From positions 1 to 9,865 of the forward strand of contig JAISES010000179.1 of NCBI GenBank assembly GCA_031263965.1: DNA of 9,865 bases, read 5' to 3'. Origin of the DNA: Prevotella sp. Lineage in GTDB: Bacteria; Bacteroidota; Bacteroidia; Bacteroidales; Dysgonomonadaceae. The notes beneath the pieces are model-generated. The model did no database searches, was not told the DNA's origin, and was given only the letters and a program-made list of their open reading frames with translations. The first letter of the stretch is position 1, and every line of letters starts with the position of its first letter. Positions 1-6,701 of this stretch are shown piece after piece. The position numbers and the translations under genes were made by a program.

Positions 1-38
1 AATTTTATACACAAATCTTCAAATAATTTCATTTTCAT
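1..38 (-). CDS. Possible 5' end of a gene running off the left edge
   Basis: A minus-strand frame starts with ATG at 38 and stays open to the window edge, reading MKMKLFEDLCIK. Two matches to the Bacteroidetes -7 element TAnnTTTG lie just upstream on the same strand, at 64-71 (TATATTTG) and 44-51 (TATCTTTG). The first would give a leader of about 20 bases; the second would be nearly leaderless. Only 12 codons are visible, so no product can be named and the call rests on start position and promoter context. A second ATG two codons in (32) is equally possible. It lies downstream of the helix-hairpin-helix gene on the same strand. Confidence 0.33.
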   Translation of the reverse strand, partial: MKMKLFEDLCIK

Positions 39-63
39 AATCTCAAAGATAATCGGTTCTCAT

Positions 64-71
64 CAAATATA
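64..71 (-). promoter_or_regulatory. Putative -7 promoter element, TATATTTG
   Basis: Read on the minus strand, this is an exact match to the Bacteroidetes -7 consensus TAnnTTTG, 26 bases before the ATG at 38. No good TTG -33 partner is visible at the usual spacing. The local sequence is AT-rich, so a chance match cannot be excluded. A second match (TATCTTTG) lies at 44-51, closer to the ATG. Confidence 0.35.
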
Positions 72-161
72 AAAGTCTGATTAAAAATTATTTGGACTTT
101 ATAGACAGACACTAATTAGGGCACAGGCCGGTATTCTTTAATAAATAGCGGCTTGAATTGG

Positions 162-833
162 TTAATCGAATGAAAGATAGGGAGTCAGCCGCCTGATGTC
201 ATTCGCTGTAAATTCTTCCAGCAGAGACAAGCGGTTGATAGATTCTATATTTCCTTTTCTTTCCCGTATATCGGTTATCACTTTTGCCTGTTTATAACTG
301 ATATACGGATGTCCGTTCAGTTCTTCGAAACCGGCCGAATTTATCCTGATTTTCTTTGTATCCGGAACTAAAGTGATGTATGCGGTTATTTTATCATAAA
401 GTTCGTCATCCATTCCCCAAACTTCTTTCAGTTGAGTAATACCGGCATATCCGCCCAATAAGGTTCTGTATTTCACAATACGGTTTGCGTATCCGCTGCC
501 TATTCCGGGAATCTTTTTTAATCCGGTCGTATCGGCGCTGTTTAGTTCCAGTGTTTCGCCTTCCGACAGTTTTGCGGGGTATATGTATCGGGTTTGGCTT
601 TCTTTGTTTTGCTGTCCGTTATATACTTTATTGCCGGAATAGGAGACTGTGTCCTTATCCCGCAATGCAGATTGAAATGCTTCAAATTCCGCCTCAAATG
701 TATTTCCCGGATATGGCTTATCCGATGGAAGCGTGATTATATATATAATTCCGCTGATAACGATAAGTATCAACAATGCCGTTATTGCAATTTTATCATT
801 TTTCTGAAAGAAAAAGTAGCTTTTCCAACTCAT
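162..833 (-). CDS. Membrane-anchored helix-hairpin-helix (ComEA-like) protein
   Basis: A 223-residue protein. A short polar N-terminus is followed by one hydrophobic segment (about residues 14-34), then a low-complexity polar linker to about residue 90. Two helix-hairpin-helix units follow. The first (about 95-150) has the classic ComEA pattern: LNSAD start, PGIG at 109-112, then RIVKYR. The second (about 163-220) starts RINSAGFEEL but has HPYIS where PGIG would be, so it is more divergent. HhH units of this kind bind DNA backbone non-specifically; ComEA does so outside the inner membrane during DNA uptake. Topology here suggests one anchor with the HhH part in the periplasm. No other competence gene is in view, so a DNA-uptake role is inference. 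ATG at 833 is chosen because it precedes the anchor and follows a -7 element at 863-870. Confidence 0.88.
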   Translation of the reverse strand: MSWKSYFFFQKNDKIAITALLILIVISGIIYIITLPSDKPYPGNTFEAEFEAFQSALRDKDTVSYSGNKVYNGQQNKESQTRYIYPAKLSEGETLELNSADTTGLKKIPGIGSGYANRIVKYRTLLGGYAGITQLKEVWGMDDELYDKITAYITLVPDTKKIRINSAGFEELNGHPYISYKQAKVITDIRERKGNIESINRLSLLEEFTANDIRRLTPYLSFD

Positions 834-862
834 CGTTACCCAATAAGTACTTTTGTTTTGTG

Positions 863-870
863 CAAAAATA
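863..870 (-). promoter_or_regulatory. Putative -7 promoter element for the HhH gene
   Basis: The minus strand reads TATTTTTG, an exact TAnnTTTG match, 29 bases before the ATG at 833. A TTG (plus-strand CAA at 893-895) lies 22 bases further upstream and could serve as the -33 element, slightly beyond the usual spacing. The predicted leader is about 20-25 bases, normal for the phylum. Confidence 0.5.
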
Positions 871-1012
871 GATATTTAGATTCAGGAGTAAGCAATTTAT
901 GCCTGTCAATTTACCGGTAAATGTCACCCGCTTTTTTCATAATAAATCAAAAGTCAGGGCAACTTCTTCGTTTATTCGTTGTTGTAAACTTTTTTCTGAA
1001 ATATATTCCTTT

Positions 1013-1020
1013 TATTTTTG
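1013..1020 (+). promoter_or_regulatory. Putative -7 promoter element for the cell-wall operon
   Basis: The sequence TATTTTTG matches TAnnTTTG exactly and ends 26 bases before the ATG at 1047, giving a leader of roughly 20 bases. The expected -33 region (about 988-996) is a T-run without a clear TTG. It would drive the three overlapping genes from 1047 to 5587. With the element at 863-870 it makes 834-1046 a divergent promoter region; nothing else is seen there. Confidence 0.5.
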
Positions 1021-1046
1021 TAGGAACAATTTTCTGAAATTTAAAA

Positions 1047-4000
1047 ATGAAAAGATTATATATTCCGGCTATAACTATCCTGTTCCTATTGTTTTGTTCA
1101 TTCGGTATAAATATAGTTGGGGAAAAAATAGTACCAAGCCTGTATAAAACTACCAATCAAACCCAAATGATTCAATGGGTCGATTCTGTTTACAACCGGA
1201 TGACGGCGGATGAACGTATCGGCCAGTTATTTATGCCGGTAATTGCAGGAGATAATACGAATGCGAATAAAAAGATAATACAAAGTTTTATAAGCAGCCA
1301 GTATGTGGGAGGCTTTCTGTTCTCGGAAGGTACTCCGCAAAATCAGGCTGAGCTGACCAATATGGCGCAACAAAGCTCCAAAGTGCCGTTGATGATCTCA
1401 TTGGATGGCGAATGGGGCCTGTCTATGAGACTGTCAAATACTACTCAATTTCCGAGGAATATGATGCTCGGAGCTATACAAAACGATTCTTTGCTGTATT
1501 ATTACGGGTTAGAAATAGCCCGCCAATGCAAGTTGATGGGTATACATGTTAATTTTGCTCCATCTTTGGATGTGAATAGTAATCCGGCTAATCCGGTAAT
1601 AGGCGCCCGTTCTTTTGGAGAAGATCCCGAACTTGCGGCAAGATTGGGGATCATGTATGCGAAAGGTTTGGAAGCCGGAGGGGTTATGGCTGTGGCAAAA
1701 CATTTTCCGGGTCATGGTGATACATCCGCCGATTCCCATAAAACTTTGCCGGCAATTGCTCACGACAGAGCCCGCCTGGATGAGATTGAATTGAAGCCAT
1801 TCAAAAAATATATAAAATCCGGTTTATCAGGAGTCATGGTAGGGCATCTTTATATTCCGGTTTTAGATGTAAAAAAACAGCCAAGTTCCCTTTCAGAAGC
1901 TATCGTTACGGATTTATTGCAGGAAGAGCTGGGCTTTTCGGGGCTGATCTTCACCGATGGCCTGCAAATGAAGGGTGTTTCGGGAGAAGACAACTACTGT
2001 GTCAGAGCTCTTCAGTCCGGAAATGATATTCTTTTGGGGCCGGTCAGCGTTGCAAAAGAGTTCAATGCGGTAAAAAAAGCTGTTGCAGACGGGATTATTA
2101 CCGAAGCGCAAATTGAGGCAAAATGTAAGAAGGTACTTGCATATAAGTACATATTGGGAGTAAATAAGTTTAGTCCGATATCAACAGACTCTCTTGTACA
2201 GAAGTTGAATACGCCGCATGCCGAATGGGTAAACAGGCAATTGAATAAGAATGCTGTGACTTTGTTGAAAAACGATTCGAAAGTTATTCCGTTGAAAGAA
2301 CTCGACAAGCGTAAAATTGCCGCTGTGTCCGTTGGTGAATCTTCCGGAAATGCATTTCATACTACGTTACTAAAGTATGCCGGTATTACCTGTTTTAATG
2401 TGTCCGGCAGTGATGGCCTGCTGAACCTCAAAAAAACACTGGAACCATATAATACGATCATAATATCTATTCATGGCAATCGTATAAATGCAGATGCGGC
2501 GATACAAAATGTATGCCGGGGAAAAGAAACCATACTGTCGTTCTTTATGAATCCGTATCGTATGAGTTATTATGCCGCAGCAATCGGGAACGCCGATGGG
2601 GTGATGCTGGTTTATGAGAATACCCCATTGGCTCAGGATTATGCGGCGCAGGCTGTTTTTGGAGGAAATAGTATAAGCGGAAAGGTACCGGTAACCGTGA
2701 AGGGTGTTTTTAAAGAGGGAGAAGGAATTGAAACAAAGAAAGTACGGCTGGGCTATTCTGTTCCCGAAGAGGTCGGAATCGAATCATCCCGTTTAGATGG
2801 GATCGGATCGATTGTTCGGGAAGGAATAAAAGACAAAGCTTTTCCGGGTTGCCAGATCCTGATAGCCAAAGACGGGGACGTGATATACAGCAAATCATTC
2901 GGATCGTATACATACGACGGGAAGCAGGCCGTCGCCAATGACAATATATATGACTTGGCTTCTATGACTAAAGCTTCGGCTACACTTCCGGCTGTAATGA
3001 AATTATACGATGATTCGAAACTGAAATTGAGTACCCCCCTGAGCACATATGTCGAACCATTGAAAGGTACCGATAAGGCACATATTACAGTTCGTGACGC
3101 ATTGTTCCACGAGAGCAGGCTGCCATCGTTTATCCCTTATTATCTGATGGCTATCGACCAGACAAGCTACGAAGGGCGATTGTTTAATTCAACCCGGACA
3201 GCCCTTTATTCTAATGAATTTGACACAGGCACATGGACACGGAGCGATTATAAATACAAGCCGGATATTATATCTGCTACTCCGAAAGCCGGTTTCCTTC
3301 CGTTAGCGGACAACATGTATGTAAATAAAACATACAACGATACTATTATAGCTGCTATTGCCAACTCGAAACTTACAAAAAGGAAAAGGTACCTGTATAG
3401 TTGCCTCAATTTTATGTTGCTGAAAGAGGTGGTTGAGAAAGTAGCAAAAGAAAACCTGGATACTTTCCTGCAAGAAAACTATTTTAGCAAGTTAGGCGCT
3501 GTCACTACGACATATAATCCGTTGGCCGGGTTTGATAAAAACCGTATTGTTCCTACAGAATATGATGGTTTCCTGAGAAAACAGCTTATTCAGGGATATG
3601 TACACGATGAAGGCGCTGCTTTTATGGGTGGGGTGTCAGGGAATGCAGGGCTGTTTTCGAATGCGAATGACCTTGCCAAACTTTATCAGATGTGGTTGAA
3701 TAAAGGAACTTATGGAGGCGAAAAATATTTGTCTGAAAAGACATGTTTACTTTTCACGGGCATCAGGAGTTCCATTTCGCGGCGCGGATTAGGTTTTGAT
3801 AAGCCGGAAATGAGAACAAATAAACCGAGCCCTGCCGGTTTGAGTACGCCTGCCGGTACTTATGGGCATACAGGGTTTACGGGAACCTGTTTTTGGATCG
3901 ACCCCGATAATAATCTGATTTATATATTCCTGTCGAATCGTGTATACGAAAAACGTACACACAAACAACTGATGAGTGCGGGGATTCGCCAGCGCATACA

Positions 4001-4097
4001 AGAAGAAATATATAAGGCAATGAGAAAAAACGTTTCATTGCCGGAAACAATAACCATAAATACAACAACCAATGGAAAACAGACTGATTCTGAATGA
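1047..4097 (+). CDS. Exported GH3 N-acetylglucosaminidase (NagZ-like) fused to a beta-lactamase-fold serine hydrolase
   Basis: A 1016-residue fusion protein. An N-terminal hydrophobic segment (about residues 4-20) indicates export; it has no clean lipobox. The GH3 barrel follows (about 45-370), with the NagZ signature KHFPGHGD at 218-225, the catalytic Asp-His pair D229 and H231 in the DSH loop, and the likely nucleophile D304 in FTDGLQMKG. A GH3 C-terminal-like domain (about 395-565) follows. The last 430 residues are a class C beta-lactamase-like hydrolase with SMTK (S639, K642), Tyr784 in YSC, and HTG at 941-943. Inferred role: removing terminal GlcNAc from muropeptides, then hydrolysis of the remaining fragment. 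In Bacillus subtilis separate NagZ and AmiE (a MurNAc-L-Ala amidase of the serine hydrolase fold) work in that order. The fused hydrolase could instead be a D,D-peptidase or esterase. This architecture is known in Bacteroidetes. Its last 26 bases overlap the next gene. Confidence 0.93.
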   Translation: MKRLYIPAITILFLLFCSFGINIVGEKIVPSLYKTTNQTQMIQWVDSVYNRMTADERIGQLFMPVIAGDNTNANKKIIQSFISSQYVGGFLFSEGTPQNQAELTNMAQQSSKVPLMISLDGEWGLSMRLSNTTQFPRNMMLGAIQNDSLLYYYGLEIARQCKLMGIHVNFAPSLDVNSNPANPVIGARSFGEDPELAARLGIMYAKGLEAGGVMAVAKHFPGHGDTSADSHKTLPAIAHDRARLDEIELKPFKKYIKSGLSGVMVGHLYIPVLDVKKQPSSLSEAIVTDLLQEELGFSGLIFTDGLQMKGVSGEDNYCVRALQSGNDILLGPVSVAKEFNAVKKAVADGIITEAQIEAKCKKVLAYKYILGVNKFSPISTDSLVQKLNTPHAEWVNRQLNKNAVTLLKNDSKVIPLKELDKRKIAAVSVGESSGNAFHTTLLKYAGITCFNVSGSDGLLNLKKTLEPYNTIIISIHGNRINADAAIQNVCRGKETILSFFMNPYRMSYYAAAIGNADGVMLVYENTPLAQDYAAQAVFGGNSISGKVPVTVKGVFKEGEGIETKKVRLGYSVPEEVGIESSRLDGIGSIVREGIKDKAFPGCQILIAKDGDVIYSKSFGSYTYDGKQAVANDNIYDLASMTKASATLPAVMKLYDDSKLKLSTPLSTYVEPLKGTDKAHITVRDALFHESRLPSFIPYYLMAIDQTSYEGRLFNSTRTALYSNEFDTGTWTRSDYKYKPDIISATPKAGFLPLADNMYVNKTYNDTIIAAIANSKLTKRKRYLYSCLNFMLLKEVVEKVAKENLDTFLQENYFSKLGAVTTTYNPLAGFDKNRIVPTEYDGFLRKQLIQGYVHDEGAAFMGGVSGNAGLFSNANDLAKLYQMWLNKGTYGGEKYLSEKTCLLFTGIRSSISRRGLGFDKPEMRTNKPSPAGLSTPAGTYGHTGFTGTCFWIDPDNNLIYIFLSNRVYEKRTHKQLMSAGIRQRIQEEIYKAMRKNVSLPETITINTTTNGKQTDSE

Positions 4098-4923
4098 TGA
4101 TGTTAAAACATTTTTAGAAATTGATAATAAGCCGGTTTGGAAATTAATCATCGAAAACGATATAAATAGTCTTTTAGCTTTGCCGGCAGAGGATGCCGGA
4201 AATGATATTCTGGCTGTGGCAAAGGAATTGTTTTCCGACGGAGAGAGCCATACACTCAAAGAATACGATTTTGTGACCATAAGAGAACCTAACGGCGCTT
4301 TTATCCGCGATCTGGTACGCCTGATATTTGCATTGGATATAAACGGTACCCAAGATGAAATGTTGAAAAGAATAGCTGACGCGCTTTTCGATTCATTTCC
4401 CGGTTTGATAGAACAAATCCAGAAAGAAACATTCGGTTATCCCGCACGCATGGTTGCTAATTATATCTTGTCGGAATCGGCTGCAATCCGTGCGGCTCTG
4501 ATGAATTTGATTTATTACTATAAAATACGCCAGGATATTGATGCTTTACATTTTGTAACTGTAATGCGCACGACTATCACTCTGGCCATTATGCGTAATT
4601 ATAAAAATATAGTTGGGCATGATATGGTAGAAACGGCCAAAATAAAAGAGGTGGTAGGGGAACCCGAAGCTGCTTTAACTTTTTATAATGGTGCGCGGGA
4701 AAATTTGGAGAATGAGTTGCGGTGGTTTGTAGAAAGCCCTGAGATGGGGCCGAACGAGGATGACGCAGTCGTGTTGCAATCGTTGAAAGAGGCTTATCAG
4801 GCGATAGACAGGCTGAACAATACAGGCGAATATGTAAAAGCTTGTTCTCTTATCGATGAAATATTAAGCAGGGAATATATCGAATATGATTTTGACGAGG
4901 AAGATGACGGGGAGGATGAATAG
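4072..4923 (+). CDS. Unrecognised acidic helical protein between two cell-wall hydrolases
   Basis: A 283-residue protein that I do not recognise. It has no signal peptide or membrane segment, so it is probably cytoplasmic. The sequence looks mainly alpha-helical. Residues about 195-270 (EPEAALTFYNGARENLENELRW onward in part, then ALIDEILS-like helices) recall a TPR-like helical hairpin, but this is only an impression. The C-terminus is a run of acidic residues (DFDEEDDGEDE). The start ATG at 4072 overlaps the end of the fusion gene by 26 bases, and the stop overlaps the likely start of the dipeptidase gene by 8 bases, so translation is probably coupled. Codon use looks like that of its neighbours. 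A cytoplasmic protein between two exported enzymes is odd; it may be a regulator, a chaperone or simply co-transcribed. No catalytic motif was found. Confidence 0.88.
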   Translation: MENRLILNDDVKTFLEIDNKPVWKLIIENDINSLLALPAEDAGNDILAVAKELFSDGESHTLKEYDFVTIREPNGAFIRDLVRLIFALDINGTQDEMLKRIADALFDSFPGLIEQIQKETFGYPARMVANYILSESAAIRAALMNLIYYYKIRQDIDALHFVTVMRTTITLAIMRNYKNIVGHDMVETAKIKEVVGEPEAALTFYNGARENLENELRWFVESPEMGPNEDDAVVLQSLKEAYQAIDRLNNTGEYVKACSLIDEILSREYIEYDFDEEDDGEDE

Positions 4924-5587
4924 ATCTGTATTTTATTGCCTGTTTTTTCTTTATCCTGTTTTGTCGCCGGCACAGAACGGGGTGTCGAAGTTTGAAGCTT
5001 ATCTACAGGCTCAGGAACTTATAAATATCAGAGAACTGGATGCGACTATTCTGTCGGACCTTAAATATGGTACTACCGGCAATTTTACCAAAACGGTGCT
5101 TTACGACACACTGTTGAATATATATCTGCATCCTGTGGCAGCCGGGAAGCTGGTGAAGGCTCAAAGGTATCTGAAAGAGATAAATCCGGGTCTTAGCCTT
5201 TTGGTCTATGATGCCGTCCGACCGTTAAGCGTTCAGAAAAAAATGTACAAAGCGGTTCAGAATACGCCTTATGCATTATATGTGGCAAATCCTGCGCGGA
5301 CAGGCTTGCACAATTATGGTATGGCTGTAGACCTGACTATCTGCGACAAAAGCGGTATTCCCTTGGATATGGGCACAGCTTTTGACTTTTTCGGTAAAGC
5401 CGCGGGAATAAATAAAGAACAGGAGCTGATCAACGAGGGCGTACTGACCAGGCAGCAGGTCAAAAACAGGGAATTGCTCAGAAAAGTGATGGTTCAGGCC
5501 GGATTCCTGACTATTAGGGGAGAGTGGTGGCACTTCAACGCCGTATCATTAAATGAAGCGGGAAGATCATATAAAGTAATAGAGTAG
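4916..5587 (+). CDS. Exported D-Ala-D-Ala dipeptidase, VanX/DdpX type (peptidase family M15D)
   Basis: Zinc dipeptidase that hydrolyses D-alanyl-D-alanine. From ATG 4916 it has 223 residues. An N-terminal signal peptide (hydrophobic core about 5-16, probable cleavage after SPA at 17-19) places it in the periplasm. The family motifs are complete: DAVRP with R102, the zinc-binding GLHNYGMAVD with H132 and D139, and GEWWH with the catalytic E203 and zinc ligand H206. The frame is open to an earlier ATG at 4886, but 4916 is preferred: it places a compact signal peptide at the start and overlaps the upstream stop by only 8 bases (ATGAATAG). Location after the GH3-hydrolase fusion suggests use of D-Ala-D-Ala or related products of wall turnover. 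Enterococcal VanX is cytoplasmic and works in vancomycin resistance; the signal peptide and lack of other van genes argue against that role here. Confidence 0.93.
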   Translation: MNRSVFYCLFFLYPVLSPAQNGVSKFEAYLQAQELINIRELDATILSDLKYGTTGNFTKTVLYDTLLNIYLHPVAAGKLVKAQRYLKEINPGLSLLVYDAVRPLSVQKKMYKAVQNTPYALYVANPARTGLHNYGMAVDLTICDKSGIPLDMGTAFDFFGKAAGINKEQELINEGVLTRQQVKNRELLRKVMVQAGFLTIRGEWWHFNAVSLNEAGRSYKVIE

Positions 5588-5592
5588 CATTT

Positions 5593-6036
5593 CTATTCTT
5601 TGGTATTTTTCTTATAATGTCCGTAATAAGTATAATGCTGGCGATGCGGCGTTACAGGTTTTAATGAATTTTCCAATATTCTTACTCCTGCGCGGAAATT
5701 TTCCGCATTGAAATCTATAATTAACCCTGTCTTTTGTCCGCAAAGCTTTACATATGTTTCCACTTTTCTCCCGAACAGACCTTCTTGTGCGTTTTCCGGT
5801 TTTATTCCGACGACGAGTTTCCCCTCCACAAGTAAATCTACGGTGAATGCCTTTTCAAATTTCAATTCTTCAAACTCAACTGATAATGCTTTTTGCCTTT
5901 CAGACGCAATGCCTTTCTTTGATAATTCATGAACTAAACATTCTTCGTATACATCTTGCCGCAATCCGGCCCCTAAGGATTGGTGTATTTTTGATCCTGC
6001 ATTTATAACAAAAGTTATTAATTCACCGTTAGTCAT
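5593..6036 (-). CDS. GxxExxY-family protein with altered signature residues
   Basis: A 147-residue protein of the GxxExxY family, small proteins common in Bacteroidetes and usually related to the PD-(D/E)XK nuclease fold; their role is not established. The family block is clear: INAGSKIHQSLGAGL near the start, VYEECLVHEL, ERQKALSVEFE, TVDLLVEGKLVV, and YVKLCGQKTGLIIDFN. Two key positions differ. The name motif reads GLRQDVY (24-30), with Gln27 in place of Glu. The ExK of the nuclease motif reads GIK (77-79), with Gly77 in place of Glu, while Asp67 and Lys79 remain. The frame is otherwise intact, so it may be an inactive or repurposed member. The C-terminal tail after residue 125 is basic and His/Tyr-rich. 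Its stop lies 5 bases from the stop of the converging dipeptidase gene. Confidence 0.85.
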   Translation of the reverse strand: MTNGELITFVINAGSKIHQSLGAGLRQDVYEECLVHELSKKGIASERQKALSVEFEELKFEKAFTVDLLVEGKLVVGIKPENAQEGLFGRKVETYVKLCGQKTGLIIDFNAENFRAGVRILENSLKPVTPHRQHYTYYGHYKKNTKE

Positions 6037-6446
6037 AATCAGTTGTTTTATAGTTTTGTAAATATACTAATTCAGAACCTGTTTAAATTTCTAACGAGTA
6101 TCTTCTTATCTGGATAAGAACCAAAGTCTTCATTCATTTTTAGCCTCTTTTTGTCTTTTTACCCTTTTACCCTGTTTAAACAGTCCGCTATTATCACTTC
6201 GCAAAAGAAAAAATCAGCATGGAAATAGTTCTGAAAATTTGAATGATACAAATTTAAATAGTTTGCTAATATATTTGGATATTACTCGGTGAAGAATATC
6301 CTCTTCCCTTAAATGAAGCAAAGATATATAAAAAAAGCAAACGATACAGAAATTATGATAAATTTTTCATATTGTTTCTGAGAAGTCTTTTTCTAATCCT
6401 ATAAGTAATCAATAAAAGTTAATGATGTGTTTGTCGGATCAGTTAC
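6037..6446. other. AT-rich non-coding stretch with small dyads
   Basis: No credible gene is seen here. It contains an 18-base dyad at 6103-6120, two TTTTACCC units (6157-6172), the palindrome CTGTTTAAACAG at 6172-6183, and two small inverted repeats: AAATTTG/CAAATTT (6235-6255, 7-base loop) and GGATATT/AATATCC (6277-6301, 11-base loop). An isolated TATATTTG (6270-6277) matches the -7 consensus but leads to no gene. Some of this may be chance in AT-rich DNA. Confidence 0.5.
6103..6120. repeat. 18-base dyad, TTCTTATC-TG-GATAAGAA
   Basis: Two perfect 8-base arms separated by two bases. The loop is too small for a stable RNA hairpin, so a protein-binding site on DNA is more likely than a terminator. 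It lies 67 bases upstream of the minus-strand GxxExxY start. No regulator gene is in view, and the assignment as an operator is inference. Confidence 0.4.
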
Positions 6447-6599
6447 TTCCGTCATTGCGAGCCGCTTGCGGTGAAGCAATCCGGAAAATGGCCGGTTAGC
6501 GGTAGGGGCAGTCCTTTGTGGCTGCCCGAAAAAATACAGATGGATTGCTTCGGGTAAACCCTCGCGATGACGGGCGAAGAGAAGGCTCGCGATGACGGA
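6447..6599. repeat. Dispersed-type nested palindromic repeat with duplicated right end
   Basis: Three nested inverted repeats are visible. The outer arms are CCGTCATTGCGAGCC (6449-6463) and GGCTCGCGATGACGG (6584-6598), with one mismatch. The middle arms GAAGCAATCC (6473-6482) and GGATTGCTTC (6542-6551) are perfect. The apex is GGGCAG (6506-6511) and CTGCCC (6522-6527) with a 10-base loop. The outer right arm core CTCGCGATGACGG occurs twice, at 6561-6573 and 6586-6598, a 25-base step. From memory, GTCATTGCGAG...GAAGCAATCC palindromes of this kind are dispersed in many bacterial genomes and probably non-autonomous mobile elements; no transposase is present here. A minus-strand open frame through it (6399-6635) is not considered a gene. 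Confidence 0.75.
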
Positions 6600-6633
6600 G
6601 AAGAATAAAAGGCAGCAATAGCGCTTGTTCCTC

Positions 6634-6675
6634 AAAACTCATAACCTAAAACTCATAACTTATAACTCATTTCAT
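6634..6675 (+). repeat. Three 14-base tandem units abutting a promoter
   Basis: The units are AAAACTCATAACCT (6634-6647), AAAACTCATAACTT (6648-6661) and the more diverged ATAACTCATTTCAT (6662-6675). The shared core is AACTCAT. The third unit ends exactly where the -7 element begins, so the array covers the -33 region and upstream DNA of the glycan operon promoter. A regulatory role is inference. Confidence 0.65.
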
Positions 6676-6683
6676 TACCTTTG
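6676..6683 (+). promoter_or_regulatory. -7 promoter element of the glycan operon, TACCTTTG
   Basis: Exact match to TAnnTTTG, ending 18 bases before the ATG at 6702. Transcription would begin near 6688-6690, leaving a leader of about 12-14 bases. A TTG start codon at 6681 would lie inside this element, so it would not be in the transcript. No TTG -33 element is seen at the expected position; the tandem repeats occupy it. Confidence 0.6.
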
Positions 6684-6701
6684 CAAACAACAAAGATACA
6701 G

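Noticed and set aside
127..152. Terminator for the HhH gene
   Set aside because: The arms GCCG/CGGC are only four bases long with a G-G mismatch and an AT stem inside, and no T-run follows on the minus strand.
4916..5587. Vancomycin resistance gene
   Set aside because: The enzyme family is that of VanX, but no VanH, ligase or VanRS genes are nearby and the protein carries a signal peptide; wall turnover is the simpler reading.
6270..6277. Promoter for an unannotated RNA (TATATTTG)
   Set aside because: The match to the -7 consensus is exact, but no -33 element, terminator or conserved-looking product follows; it is probably chance in AT-rich sequence.
6399..6635. Minus-strand open frame of 78 codons
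   Set aside because: It runs through the palindromic repeat and its flanks, and its sequence is explained by the repeat arms; no family resemblance or promoter supports it.
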